NCBI RefSeq assembly: GCF_018618415.1
Contig: NZ_JACSMA010000001.1
Location: 868,001 to 932,000 of the forward strand
Origin: Exiguobacterium sp. s146
GTDB taxonomy: Bacteria; Bacillota; Bacilli; Exiguobacteriales; Exiguobacteriaceae
Length of the DNA: 64,000 bases
Direction of reading: 5' to 3'
The number at the start of each line of letters is the position of its first letter. Position 1 is the first letter of the stretch. Below are positions 46,887-56,297 of this stretch, one piece after another. The translations under genes and the position numbers were made by a program. A model generated the notes under the pieces. It had not been told where the DNA came from, made no database searches, and saw nothing but the letters and a program-made list of their open reading frames with translations.

Positions 46887-48968
46887 ATGCAGCAAGCACG
46901 TCATTGGACGGTCGCGACAATCTCCGTCCTCTTTTTTCTCATTCTAGGCGCGATTCTATACTTTACAGTGCGCCCATCCATCATTAGCGTCGAACCACTC
47001 GGCATTGCCGAGCAGGACATCCGCTCACCGGTCACGATTGAAGATCGGACAGCGACGGAGCGGTTGCGTCAAGAGGCGGTCAACAGCGTCGGCAGTCAGT
47101 TCTCGTTGCGGCGCGAATTCGCCGATCAACAAATCGCCAAAGTCGAGCAACTGTTCGCGGCGTTCGAAGAGACGGAAGCGGACACCGAGCTGTCGGACAT
47201 CAAAAATCGCTTGAACTCGACCGAAGTGAACGGATTCCTCGGTGACGATGAACTGAACCTTCTGCTCGAGGCGAGCGAGAACACGCGTCGTACGGTCGAA
47301 GACGTCACCGTGACCGCACTCCAAGAAGTGATGGAAAACCGCATCGAGACGAGCTCACAGTCGATCTCAGAAGCGAGAGAACGGGCCGAGACGCTCGTCG
47401 ACCAATCACCGCTCTCACTCGAGTTCCGGGCCATCGCCAATAGCCTGAGCGATCAATTGATCGTCCCGAACTACGTGTTCGACTCCGAAGCGACGCGCGA
47501 AAGGGAACAGCAGGCGGTCGATGCAGTCGAGCCGGTCATCATTCAAGAAGGCCAGCTACTCGTCAATCAAGGCGAGGTCGTGACGCGCGAAATCTATCGA
47601 AAGCTCGAATTGACAGGAGCCATCGATCCCAATCGTTCGTTCGCACCGTTATTCGGGTCATACTTACTGAGCGGACTGTTGACGTCCGGATTTCTCTTCA
47701 TGTTGATTCGGTCGAAAATTCAACAATTGTTACTCCGCCCTAAAATCTTGATTACCGTCTATGGCTTATTATTGTTACAGCTCGGCATCTTCTTTGGTGT
47801 CGGGTATATCGGCATCGAGTTTACGACGTATGCGTATGTGCTCGCACCGACGGCGTTCGTCGTCCTCTTGCTGCGCATCCTCGTCGATGAGCGGGTCGCG
47901 CTCGCCTCGGCTTTGATTACGATGATTGCCGGGTCGGTTGTGGCGAGTTTTGGGCAAAATACGAGCTTCATGACGGTCGTCTATTTCGCGACCGGAAGTT
48001 TCTTGGCCGTCTTCCTCGTCGAACCGAAAATTCAGCGCAAGCGACTATTCCTGTCCGGCGTGTTGCTCGGCATCATCAATATCATCATGGTGCTCGCACT
48101 GTTGTTCTTGCGTAACACGCAAGTGACGTGGGAGATGGTCGCGTACTTGTCCGGCTTCGCCATCACGAGCGCGTTGCTCTCCATCGTGCTCACGTTCGGC
48201 TTCTTGCCGTTCCTCGAACCGTGGTTTGGCGTGCTGTCGTCGGGTCGTCTCATCGAGCTGATGAGCCCGACGCATCCGCTCTTGCGCAAGTTGTTGATGG
48301 AGGCGCCAGGCACGTATCATCACAGCATGATGGTCGCCAATTTGGCTGAGTCGGCATGTGAGGCGATTGGCGCCGACGGTCTGCTCGCCCGGGTCGCCAG
48401 TTATTATCATGACCTTGGGAAGACCGAGCGCCCGCTCCATTTCATCGAGAATCAGCAGAACGGCGTCAACCCGCATGACCGGCTCACACCGGAGGAATCG
48501 GCCGACATCATCATGGCCCATCCGTATGACGGGGCCGACCTGTTGAGTCGGTATAAGTTGCCAAAAGAGATTATCGATATCGCCGAGCAACATCACGGCA
48601 CATCGCTCTTGAAGTTCTTTTATGTGAAAGCGAAAGAAACGCGTGACGTCAGTGAATCGCGGTTCCGTTATCCGGGACCGAAGCCGCAGACGCGCGAGGC
48701 GGCGGTCGTCATGATCGTCGATTCAATCGAGGCGGCGGTCCGGTCGCAGAAGCAACCGACGCCAGAACGGATTCGTCAGCTCGTCAGTTCGATCATTCGT
48801 GATAAGCTACAAGACGGACAATTCGAAGACTGCGAGTTGACGACGAAAGAAATATGGCGCGTCGGGGAAAGCGCGTGTGAGACGCTGACCGGCCTGTTCC
48901 ACGAACGGATCGAGTATCCAGAACTGAAGAAAGAAGGAGACTTACATGCAAATCATTTCGAACGATGA
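46887..48968 (+). CDS. pgpH: 7TM-HD family phosphohydrolase PgpH (c-di-AMP phosphodiesterase)
   Basis: A 693-residue membrane protein. One membrane helix (about 8-28) precedes a large external 7TMR-HDED domain (about 30-270), seven clustered helices (about 270-460), and a cytoplasmic HD domain. The HD domain has APGTYHHSMMVANLAESA, SYYHDLGKTERPLHFIENQ and EQHHGTSLLKFFY for metal binding. The family degrades c-di-AMP to pApA. It overlaps ybeY by 23 bases. Confidence 0.92.
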   Translation: MQQARHWTVATISVLFFLILGAILYFTVRPSIISVEPLGIAEQDIRSPVTIEDRTATERLRQEAVNSVGSQFSLRREFADQQIAKVEQLFAAFEETEADTELSDIKNRLNSTEVNGFLGDDELNLLLEASENTRRTVEDVTVTALQEVMENRIETSSQSISEARERAETLVDQSPLSLEFRAIANSLSDQLIVPNYVFDSEATREREQQAVDAVEPVIIQEGQLLVNQGEVVTREIYRKLELTGAIDPNRSFAPLFGSYLLSGLLTSGFLFMLIRSKIQQLLLRPKILITVYGLLLLQLGIFFGVGYIGIEFTTYAYVLAPTAFVVLLLRILVDERVALASALITMIAGSVVASFGQNTSFMTVVYFATGSFLAVFLVEPKIQRKRLFLSGVLLGIINIIMVLALLFLRNTQVTWEMVAYLSGFAITSALLSIVLTFGFLPFLEPWFGVLSSGRLIELMSPTHPLLRKLLMEAPGTYHHSMMVANLAESACEAIGADGLLARVASYYHDLGKTERPLHFIENQQNGVNPHDRLTPEESADIIMAHPYDGADLLSRYKLPKEIIDIAEQHHGTSLLKFFYVKAKETRDVSESRFRYPGPKPQTREAAVVMIVDSIEAAVRSQKQPTPERIRQLVSSIIRDKLQDGQFEDCELTTKEIWRVGESACETLTGLFHERIEYPELKKEGDLHANHFER

Positions 48969-49422
48969 GCACGGCTTATTGTCGGATGCTCAAATCGAGC
49001 TCGTTGAATCTATATTGGTCCATGCGGCGACAGAAGAAGACGTCGAAGAACCGAGTGAGCTATCGGTCACATTCTTGACGAATGATGAGATTCAAGCAAT
49101 CAACCGAGAATGGCGCGGTAAAGATACGGCAACCGACGTCATCAGCTTCGCCTTCGACGAGATGGGAGAAGACGAGATGGACTTCATGCTCGATGAAGAC
49201 GAGCCCCGTCTCCTCGGAGACCTTCTCATCTCGGTCGAGCGCTGCCGGGAACAGGCGGCCGATTATGGCCACTCGTTCGAACGGGAACTCGGATTCTTGG
49301 CGATTCACGGATTCCTCCACTTGCTCGGATATGACCATATGACGCCCGAGGAAGAAGCAGAGATGACGGCACGCCAAGAACAAGTGCTCGCTCACTTCGA
49401 GCTGAAACGAGGCGAAGTGTGA
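48946..49422 (+). CDS. ybeY: Endoribonuclease YbeY
   Basis: A 158-residue zinc enzyme needed for 16S rRNA 3'-end maturation and ribosome quality control. The motif [11 protein letters not shown] (about 124-134) supplies the three zinc histidines, and [18 protein letters not shown] is the conserved central part. AAGGAG precedes the ATG within the end of pgpH. The stop overlaps the dgkA start. Confidence 0.95.
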   Translation: MQIISNDEHGLLSDAQIELVESILVHAATEEDVEEPSELSVTFLTNDEIQAINREWRGKDTATDVISFAFDEMGEDEMDFMLDEDEPRLLGDLLISVERCREQAADYGHSFERELGFLAIHGFLHLLGYDHMTPEEEAEMTARQEQVLAHFELKRGEV

Positions 49423-49769
49423 AACCGTTCTGGTTCGCCTTGCACGGGATCGTGCACGCGGTGCGGACCGAACGCAACATGCTGATTCATCTCGTATCGA
49501 GTCTGCTCGTCGTCGCGTTTGCCTGGTGGCTCCCGACGACGAAACTCGAGAACTTGATTCTGTTCGGCTGGGTCGTGCTCGTCATCGCGCTCGAATTGAT
49601 GAACACAGCGGTCGAACGCACGGTCGACCTCGTCACGAAAGACATCCACCCGCTCGCGAAACAAGCGAAAGATGTCGCGGCCGGGTCGGTCCTCGTCGCA
49701 GCAATCGGGGCCGCCATCACGGCATTATTCATTTTTGGCCCTTATATAATCGACAAATTCGTTATATGA
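49419..49769 (+). CDS. dgkA: Undecaprenol / diacylglycerol kinase family protein
   Basis: A 116-residue membrane kinase with three helices (about 23-40, 46-65, 92-115) and the catalytic motif [16 protein letters not shown] (about 58-73). In Bacillota this family phosphorylates undecaprenol for cell-wall lipid carrier recycling. The start is GTG, sharing bases with the ybeY stop. The cdd gene found between dgkA and era in B. subtilis is missing. Confidence 0.92.
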   Translation: MKPFWFALHGIVHAVRTERNMLIHLVSSLLVVAFAWWLPTTKLENLILFGWVVLVIALELMNTAVERTVDLVTKDIHPLAKQAKDVAAGSVLVAAIGAAITALFIFGPYIIDKFVI

Positions 49770-49804
49770 TTGAGCGTATTGGAAATTTAGAAAGCAGGTG
49801 CACT

Positions 49805-50713
49805 ATGTATCAAGAAGATTTTAAATCAGGTTTTGTGTCCATCATCGGTCGTCCGAACGTCGGGAAATCGACGTTCTTGAATCGGGTTATCGGACAAAAG
49901 ATTGCCATCATGTCAGACAAGCCTCAGACGACGCGCAACAAGGTCCAAGGTGTCTATACGGCGGATGATTCACAAATCATCTTTATCGACACGCCAGGGA
50001 TTCATAAGCCGAAACACCGTCTCGGCGATTTCATGATGAAAGTCGCGACGAACGCACTTCGTGAAGTCGACGCCATCCTCTTCATGGTCAACGTCACGGA
50101 ACCGCGCGGCGCCGGCGATGAGTTCATCATCGAGAAGTTGAAAGGGCTCGATACGCCGATTATTCTCGTCATGAACAAAATCGACTTGATTCATCCGGAC
50201 GAGATTCCGGCTGTCATCGAGCAGTATACGAACCAACTTGATTTCGCGGCGTACGTCCCGATTTCGGCACTTCAAGGCAACAACGTCGAACCGCTCCTCA
50301 AGGAAATCAAAAAGTTGCTCCCGGAAGGACCGATGTATTACCCGGCCGACCAAGTGACCGACCACCCGGAACGATTCATCATCTCGGAATTGATTCGTGA
50401 GAAAGTGCTCCATAAAACGCGAGATGAAGTGCCGCACTCCATCGCGGTCGCCATCGAATCGATCAAGAAACGGGAAAACTCGGAAATGATCGATGTCGAG
50501 GCCGTCATCATGGTCGAGCGTGATTCGCAAAAAGGAATCGTCATCGGTAAAAAAGGTGCGATGCTTCGCGAGATCGGGACAGAGGCGCGTCACGACATCG
50601 AGGCGCTCCTCGGGACGAAAGTCTATTTGAACCTATGGGTGAAAGTGCAAAAAGATTGGCGTAACAAGATGGGCCAACTCCGCGACCTCGGTTTCCGCGA
50701 CGACGAGTATTAA
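49805..50713 (+). CDS. era: GTPase Era
   Basis: A 302-residue GTPase for 30S maturation. The G domain has [14 protein letters not shown] (G1), [13 protein letters not shown] (G3) and VMNKIDLI (G4). A C-terminal KH RNA-binding domain (about 205-302, with [21 protein letters not shown]) follows. ATG 49805 gives the standard N-terminus. A longer in-frame reading from 49526 overlaps dgkA and is rejected. It is 3 bases before recO. Confidence 0.97.
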   Translation: MYQEDFKSGFVSIIGRPNVGKSTFLNRVIGQKIAIMSDKPQTTRNKVQGVYTADDSQIIFIDTPGIHKPKHRLGDFMMKVATNALREVDAILFMVNVTEPRGAGDEFIIEKLKGLDTPIILVMNKIDLIHPDEIPAVIEQYTNQLDFAAYVPISALQGNNVEPLLKEIKKLLPEGPMYYPADQVTDHPERFIISELIREKVLHKTRDEVPHSIAVAIESIKKRENSEMIDVEAVIMVERDSQKGIVIGKKGAMLREIGTEARHDIEALLGTKVYLNLWVKVQKDWRNKMGQLRDLGFRDDEY

Positions 50714-50716
50714 GCC

Positions 50717-51466
50717 ATGTTGCAAAAGGTCACGGGAATCGTTATTCGGACCGTCAATTACGGAGAGTCGAACAAAGTCGTCACCTTGTTCACCGAAGAA
50801 CTCGGAAAAGTTGCCGTCATGGCACGAGGGGCGAAGAAGCCGGGTAGCCGTCTGCATTCGTCGAGTCAGCCGTTCGTCGAGGCGGTGTATATCTTTCCGG
50901 CGAGTCGTGGCCTCGGCCAATTGAAATCGTCGGACGTGATCACGTCTTATCCTGAAATCCGAAAAGACGTCGAGCGCATGGCATACGCCATGTACTGGCT
51001 CGAACTCGTCGACCGGACGGTGGAGGACCGCGTCCCGAACCGCCCGCTCTATCGCATCTTGAACGACGCCTTACAGGCGCTCAACGCAGGCATGGACCCT
51101 GACGTGATCACGCATCACTTTGAACTGCGCATATTGCACTTGCTCGGGGTTGCACCGGTCTTGACCGGATGTATCCGGTGTAACGATGTGACCGACCCGA
51201 TGTACTTCTCGGTGACGGCCGGCGGTTTTCTTTGTGCCCGGCACCAAGAAGAAGGATCGATTCGCATGAGCGAGCGTTTGGCGAAGCTGATCTATTTGAT
51301 GAGCCGGCACGAGCTGTCCGAATTCAGTAACGTCCCGCTCACGAAAGAGACACGGATTCTGCTCAGACAGCTGTTTGATGCGTATATGGACTCCTATAGC
51401 GGGCTGCGGTTGAAGACGAAACGGGTCCTCGACCAAATGCAACGATTGTACTTGAACGATGATTGA
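50717..51466 (+). CDS. recO: DNA repair protein RecO
   Basis: A 249-residue recombination mediator that helps RecA load on SSB-coated DNA. It has an N-terminal OB fold (KVTGIVIRTVNYGESNKVVTLFTEELGKV), a helical middle, and a zinc site with CIRCND and FLCARH (about 153-178). It follows era by 3 bases. Its stop lies within the candidate -35 of the glyQ T-box promoter. Confidence 0.95.
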   Translation: MLQKVTGIVIRTVNYGESNKVVTLFTEELGKVAVMARGAKKPGSRLHSSSQPFVEAVYIFPASRGLGQLKSSDVITSYPEIRKDVERMAYAMYWLELVDRTVEDRVPNRPLYRILNDALQALNAGMDPDVITHHFELRILHLLGVAPVLTGCIRCNDVTDPMYFSVTAGGFLCARHQEEGSIRMSERLAKLIYLMSRHELSEFSNVPLTKETRILLRQLFDAYMDSYSGLRLKTKRVLDQMQRLYLNDD

Positions 51467-51494
51467 CTTTTTCGACAAGATTCGATACCATAAT
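51463..51494 (+). promoter_or_regulatory. Candidate sigma-A promoter of glyQS
   Basis: -35 TTGACT (51463-51468) with -10 TACCAT at 17 bases (51486-51491) or the overlapping CATAAT (51489-51494). It is just upstream of the T-box leader. Confidence 0.55.
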
Positions 51495-51504
51495 CTACGA
51501 TTAG

Positions 51505-51716
51505 ACAAATGAAATAGCGTGCGCAATGAAGGAAAACAAGTAGCTTTTATACCGTGGGTGCAGCGAGTTCGGGAAGGTGGAAGCCGAACGCCAGGTTGAA
51601 GTGAATGGCAATTCCGGAGCGCCCACAATCCAAAGAGTGGCCTCATCTCGAGGCAAGTAGGGTGGAACCGCGGGTAATCCCGTCCCTATGTGCATGGCAC
51701 ATAGGGGCGTTTTTTG
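51505..51716 (+). promoter_or_regulatory. T-box riboswitch, glycine-type, controlling glyQS
   Basis: The T-box consensus AGGGTGGAACCGCGGG (51659-51674) is followed by a terminator, with 51681-51693 paired to 51697-51709 and TTTTTT after. In stem I, AGTGAAT-GGC-A gives a probable GGC glycine specifier (51607-51609), matching the glycyl-tRNA synthetase genes downstream. Confidence 0.9.
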
Positions 51717-51745
51717 TCGTTTCAATACTTTTGGAGGTGTCACAT

Positions 51746-52648
51746 ATGAAGCACATGACCGTGCAAGAAATTATTTTGACGTTGCAAAACTTCTGGGCGT
51801 CGAAAGGCTGTTTGACGATGCAAGCGTATGACGTGGAGAAAGGGGCCGGCACGATGAACCCGATGACGTTCCTACGGAGTCTCGGACCCGAGCCGTGGAA
51901 CGTTTGCTACACAGAGCCATCACGTCGTCCGGCAGATGGTCGGTACGGAGAAAACCCGAACCGCCTGTATCAGCACCACCAATTCCAAGTCATCATGAAG
52001 CCGTCGCCAAGCAACATCCAAGAGCTTTACTTAGAGAGCTTAGAGTTGATTGGCATCAACCCGCTCGAGCACGACATCCGTTTCGTCGAGGATAACTGGG
52101 AAAACCCGACGTTCGGTGCGGCCGGACTCGGTTGGGAAGTCTGGTTGAACGGGATGGAGATCACCCAGTTCACGTATTTCCAACAAGTCGGTGGAATCGA
52201 GTGTGACCCGATCGCCGTCGAGATCACGTACGGTCTCGAACGTCTCGCGTCATACATCCAAGAAGTCGAGAGCGTGTTCGACCTCGTCTGGACAGACGGA
52301 TTCAAGTATGGCGATATCTTCTATCAGCCGGAATTCGAACATTCAAAATATACGTTCGAGCTCTCGGACGTCGACATGTTGTTCACGTTGTTCGACACGT
52401 ATGAAAAAGAAGCGAAGCGTGCCTTGGACGAAAACCTCGTCTTCCCGGCTTACGACTATATCCTTAAATGTTCGCATACGTTCAACCTTCTCGATGCGAA
52501 AGGCGCCATCTCGGTGACAGAACGGACCGGTTTCATTCAACGCGTCCGTAACATGTCTCGTGCATGTGCCGCCAAATTTATCGAAGAGCGGGAACGCCTC
52601 GGTTTCCCACTTTTGAACCAACAGAAAGCAGGTGCCCTTGATGCGTGA
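51746..52648 (+). CDS. glyQ: Glycine--tRNA ligase alpha subunit
   Basis: A 300-residue catalytic subunit of the alpha2-beta2 glycyl-tRNA synthetase. It shows the family core [56 protein letters not shown] and [17 protein letters not shown] 51746 follows GGAGGTGTC and sits just behind the Gly T-box. It overlaps glyS by 8 bases. Confidence 0.97.
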   Translation: MKHMTVQEIILTLQNFWASKGCLTMQAYDVEKGAGTMNPMTFLRSLGPEPWNVCYTEPSRRPADGRYGENPNRLYQHHQFQVIMKPSPSNIQELYLESLELIGINPLEHDIRFVEDNWENPTFGAAGLGWEVWLNGMEITQFTYFQQVGGIECDPIAVEITYGLERLASYIQEVESVFDLVWTDGFKYGDIFYQPEFEHSKYTFELSDVDMLFTLFDTYEKEAKRALDENLVFPAYDYILKCSHTFNLLDAKGAISVTERTGFIQRVRNMSRACAAKFIEERERLGFPLLNQQKAGALDA

Positions 52649-54695
52649 CCTTTTATTAGAAATCGGACTTGAAGAATTGCCAGCCCAATACGTCCTTCGT
52701 TCAGAGAAACAATTGGCGGAACGCGTCACGAACTTCTTGACGGAAGCCCGTGTCCAATTCGGTGCGATCACCGTTTATTCGACACCGCGCCGCCTCGCCG
52801 TTCTCGTCAAGGACGTGGAAGAGAACCAACAAGATTTGACGGAGACGCTTCGCGGACCGGCGAAGAAAATCGCCCAAGACGCTGAAGGGAACTGGTCGAA
52901 AGCAGCCGCTGGTTTTGCCCGTGGCCGCGGTCTGTCGGTCGACGACTTGTATTTCGCTGAAGAGAAGGGTGTCGAGTACGTTTTCGCCGACCGTCATGAA
53001 TCAGGTCAACCGACGAGCACGTTGCTCCCGGCACTCGAAGACGTCGTCCGTGGCATGACGTTCCCGAAAAACATGAAGTGGGGCACGAGCAGCCTGCGCT
53101 ACATGCGTCCGATTCGTTGGCTCGTCGCCTTATTCGGTGCCGAACAAATCGATTTCGAAATCGAAGGCGTGAAGACGGGGAACGTGACACGTGGTCACCG
53201 TTTCTTGAGCAAGGGTGACGTCGTCATCCCAGAACCGGCCGCTTACGCCGAGACGCTTGAACGCGAGTTCATCGTCGCTTCGTACGAGGACCGGAAAGGA
53301 CGCATCGAACGTCAAATCGAGGAATTGGCTTCAGAACAGGGCTGGACCGTCCCGCTTGACGCGTCGTTGCTCGAAGAAGTGACGAACCTCGTCGAGTGGC
53401 CGACTGCACTGTTCGGTGAATTCGATGTCCGTTATCTCGAACTTCCGGAAGAGGTCTTGATTACGACGATGAAAGAACATCAACGCTATTTCCCGGTCTA
53501 TATCGGTGAAACGCTTCAAAACTATTTCGTGACCGTCCGTAACGGGAATGCCGAACACCTTCAAAACGTTGCCAGAGGGAACGAAAAGGTCATCCGGGCC
53601 CGTCTTGCTGATGCCGTCTTCTTCTATGAGGAAGACCAAAAGACGAAGATTGACGAGCAACTCGTCCGTCTCGACCGCATCGTCTTCCATGAAAAATTGG
53701 GCACGACGGGAGACAAGGTCCGTCGCGTCGAACAGCTCGCAGGAACGCTTGCACCATTGTTCCAGGCGGATGCGGCCAAAGTGGCTCGTGCCGGTGCCAT
53801 CCATAAGTTCGACCTCGTCAGCCAAATGGTGTACGAGTTCACAGAACTCCAAGGGGTGATGGGCGAGAAATATGCGCTTCAACAAGGTGAGGACAAGGAA
53901 GTGGCCGCGGCAATCCGTGAGCACTACATGCCGCGCTTTGCTGGGGATGACTCGCCGGCGACGCCGACGGGTGCCGTACTTGCCCTTGCCGATAAACTGG
54001 ATTCGATTGCCGCCTTCTTCGGAATCGGCATGATCCCGAGCGGTTCACAAGACCCGTTCGCGCTCCGTCGCCAAGCCCAAGGGGTCGTTCAAATTTTGGC
54101 AGATTGGAAGATTGCCTTGCCACTCGACAAATTACTTTCACAAGTTGTCGATTCGCAACTTCAGGCAGGACTTTACGATGCCGATAAAGAACAAGTCAAG
54201 GCGCAACTCGAGGACTTCTTCATGCTTCGCTTGAAGTATCGTCTGCAAGAGCGACACGTCCGTTACGATGTCATTGACGCCGTCTTGACGACTGGCCTTG
54301 CAATCGACCGACTCGATGCGAGAGCGGATGCGGTTCAAGCCATGCTCACGAGCGAGGCGAAAACGCTCATCGAACAATTGACACGCGTCGTCAACATCGC
54401 CAAAAAAGGCGAGGCAGGGGACGTCGATTCATCATTGTTTGAAAATACGGAGGAGAAAGATCTCCACGCTGCCATCGAAGCGACGTTACCGGAGACGGAA
54501 CGCGCGGTCGAGGTGGGCGACTATCATCAGGCAATCGCATCATTGCGCGCTCTAGAACATCCGATTAGCGCTTATTTTGAAAATACAATGGTCATGAGCG
54601 ATGTCGAGGCGATTCGTGAGAACCGTCTGCGCGAGATGAAGCGACTCGCTGCGACGATCGAGCGTGTCGCCGATTTTAGCGCGCTCGTACTCTGA
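52641..54695 (+). CDS. glyS: Glycine--tRNA ligase beta subunit
   Basis: A 684-residue beta subunit involved in tRNA binding. The N-terminal [17 protein letters not shown], the core [46 protein letters not shown], an HD-like stretch and a C-terminal DALR-type anticodon-binding domain (to residue 684) are visible. The start ATG 52641 has AGGTG upstream inside glyQ. Confidence 0.97.
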   Translation: MRDLLLEIGLEELPAQYVLRSEKQLAERVTNFLTEARVQFGAITVYSTPRRLAVLVKDVEENQQDLTETLRGPAKKIAQDAEGNWSKAAAGFARGRGLSVDDLYFAEEKGVEYVFADRHESGQPTSTLLPALEDVVRGMTFPKNMKWGTSSLRYMRPIRWLVALFGAEQIDFEIEGVKTGNVTRGHRFLSKGDVVIPEPAAYAETLEREFIVASYEDRKGRIERQIEELASEQGWTVPLDASLLEEVTNLVEWPTALFGEFDVRYLELPEEVLITTMKEHQRYFPVYIGETLQNYFVTVRNGNAEHLQNVARGNEKVIRARLADAVFFYEEDQKTKIDEQLVRLDRIVFHEKLGTTGDKVRRVEQLAGTLAPLFQADAAKVARAGAIHKFDLVSQMVYEFTELQGVMGEKYALQQGEDKEVAAAIREHYMPRFAGDDSPATPTGAVLALADKLDSIAAFFGIGMIPSGSQDPFALRRQAQGVVQILADWKIALPLDKLLSQVVDSQLQAGLYDADKEQVKAQLEDFFMLRLKYRLQERHVRYDVIDAVLTTGLAIDRLDARADAVQAMLTSEAKTLIEQLTRVVNIAKKGEAGDVDSSLFENTEEKDLHAAIEATLPETERAVEVGDYHQAIASLRALEHPISAYFENTMVMSDVEAIRENRLREMKRLAATIERVADFSALVL

Positions 54696-54716
54696 CCAAA
54701 CTTGAGGGGGTTGGCT

Positions 54717-55346
54717 ATGCAGCTGAATGAACGCCAACAGAAGATCGTTGAAATCGTAAGGGTCAACGGACCAATCACGGGAGAGCAGATCGCCCAAGAA
54801 TTATCGCTCACCCGGGCCACGCTCCGACCGGACCTTGCCATCTTGACGATGACTGGAATACTAGAAGCTCGACCGCGTGTCGGCTACACGTTCGTCGGCA
54901 AACGAAACTCATCTTTGCTTCGAGAAAAACTCGACTCGCTGACGGTCGGCGACTTTATGTCGTCGGCGAAAGTCGTCAGTAACGAGATGACGGTGTATGA
55001 CGCTGTCGTGACGTTGTTCTTAGAAGACGTCGGCTCGCTGTTCGTCGTCGGGAAAGACAATGAGCTCGTCGGCGTCCTATCACGTAAAGATTTGCTCCGG
55101 GCCGCCATCGGCAATCAAGATCTCGATCAATTGCCGGTCAACGTCATCATGACCCGGATGCCGAACATCACGGTGTGTGAGAAGAGTGAGACGTTGATTC
55201 GGGCCGGAATGAAGTTGATTGAGAAACAAATCGATGCCATGCCGGTCGTTGAAGAGAAGGATGGCAAGCTGATCGTGCTCGGTCGCATGACGAAGACGAA
55301 CATGACGAAAGTATTGATCGCGCTCGCTAACGATGAGTCGTTCTGA
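54717..55346 (+). CDS. ccpN: CcpN-like transcription repressor (HTH plus CBS domains)
   Basis: A 209-residue regulator. The N-terminal winged HTH is at about 5-60 (RQQKIVEIVRVNGPITGEQIAQ, LTRATLRPDLAILTMTGILEARPRVGY). Two CBS domains follow (about 78-135, 145-205), which bind adenine nucleotides in the family. In B. subtilis CcpN represses the gluconeogenic genes gapB and pckA on glycolytic carbon, and its activity is tuned by YqfL, encoded next door here too. The start ATG 54717 follows GAGGGGG. Confidence 0.9.
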   Translation: MQLNERQQKIVEIVRVNGPITGEQIAQELSLTRATLRPDLAILTMTGILEARPRVGYTFVGKRNSSLLREKLDSLTVGDFMSSAKVVSNEMTVYDAVVTLFLEDVGSLFVVGKDNELVGVLSRKDLLRAAIGNQDLDQLPVNVIMTRMPNITVCEKSETLIRAGMKLIEKQIDAMPVVEEKDGKLIVLGRMTKTNMTKVLIALANDESF

Positions 55347-55359
55347 GGAGGAATCTGGT

Positions 55360-56181
55360 TTGACACTGACACAAAAACAACTCGTATTTGTCGTGAGCGA
55401 CTCGGTCGGCGAGACGTGTGAACTCGTCGTCCGGGCCGCGAGCATCCAATTCCATGAGAATGCGATTGAGACGCTCCGCATCCCGTTCGTCGAAGATGAA
55501 CAGACGATTCAGGATGTCGTGACACAAGCGCGTGCCCAAGGAGCGGTCATCGCCTTCACGTTGGTCAATGAAGAACATCGGTCGCTGCTCGTCCGTCTCG
55601 GACATGAGTACGGTGTCAAGACGGTCGATTTGTTAGGGGACTTGCTCGATGTGCTCGCAGGCCAACTCGGCGAGAGTCCGCGCGAAAAACCGGGACTCAT
55701 CTATCGGTTGGATGAGGATTACTTCCGTAAAATCGAAGCGATGGAGTTCGCGGTCAAATACGATGACGGACGTGATCCACGCGGGTTGAAAAAGGCGGAT
55801 ATCGTCCTCGTCGGCGTCTCTCGGACGTCGAAGACGCCGCTCTCGCAGTATTTGGCACTGAAGCGCTATAAGGTCGCGAACGTCCCGCTCGTGCCAGAGT
55901 CACGCCCGCCGGAAGAACTGTTTGAACTGCCGCCGGACAAGTGTGTTGGCTTGATCATCTCACCTGACAAATTGATCTCGATTCGGATGGAACGGTTGAA
56001 GTCGCTCGGCCTAAAACCCGAGGCCGACTACGCCCAACTTGAACGAATTAACCGAGAGCTCGAATATGCCCGTGGGATTTACGAGCGAATCGGTTGTGAG
56101 GTCATCGATGTGACGAACAAGGCTGTCGAAGAGACGGCCGGCATCATTTTGCGGATGCTCGATCAATCAAAAGAGGATTGA
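55360..56181 (+). CDS. yqfL: Pyruvate phosphate dikinase regulatory-type kinase/phosphorylase (YqfL)
   Basis: A 273-residue DUF299 protein. The N-terminal FVVSDSVGETCELVVRAA and the P-loop-like GVSRTSKTPLSQYLA (about 156-170) mark the bifunctional ADP-dependent kinase and Pi-dependent phosphorylase family that controls pyruvate phosphate dikinase or PEP synthase. Pairing with ccpN suggests the B. subtilis YqfL role as a CcpN modulator. The start is TTG 55360, 8 bases after GAGGAGG. It lies 14 bases after the ccpN stop. Confidence 0.88.
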   Translation: MTLTQKQLVFVVSDSVGETCELVVRAASIQFHENAIETLRIPFVEDEQTIQDVVTQARAQGAVIAFTLVNEEHRSLLVRLGHEYGVKTVDLLGDLLDVLAGQLGESPREKPGLIYRLDEDYFRKIEAMEFAVKYDDGRDPRGLKKADIVLVGVSRTSKTPLSQYLALKRYKVANVPLVPESRPPEELFELPPDKCVGLIISPDKLISIRMERLKSLGLKPEADYAQLERINRELEYARGIYERIGCEVIDVTNKAVEETAGIILRMLDQSKED

Positions 56182-56191
56182 GCACTCGGAT

Positions 56192-56220
56192 TAGTAATCG
56201 ACTGGTGATAACGGTATAAT
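56192..56220 (+). promoter_or_regulatory. Promoter of the dnaG-sigA operon
   Basis: A perfect -10 TATAAT (56215-56220) with a weak -35 TAGTAA (56192-56197) at 17 bases. Confidence 0.65.
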
Positions 56221-56239
56221 AGAGTACTGACATGACATT

Positions 56240-56268
56240 GAAACGGAACGTGGTGAACGTTCCGTTTC
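56240..56268 (+). promoter_or_regulatory. Perfect 12-bp hairpin in the dnaG-sigA leader
   Basis: GAAACGGAACGT (56240-56251) pairs with ACGTTCCGTTTC (56257-56268) around a GGTGA loop, 30 bases before the dnaG start. It has no U tract, so it is not a standard terminator. It may be an mRNA-stability, processing or protein-binding element. Confidence 0.55.
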
Positions 56269-56297
56269 GTTGCGAGTTTGGATAGGGAGTGGTCAAG

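Noticed and set aside
49526-49804. Longer Era reading frame starting inside dgkA
   Set aside because: The extra 93 residues are low-complexity charged sequence overlapping dgkA in another frame. ATG 49805 gives the normal Era N-terminus and has a ribosome site.
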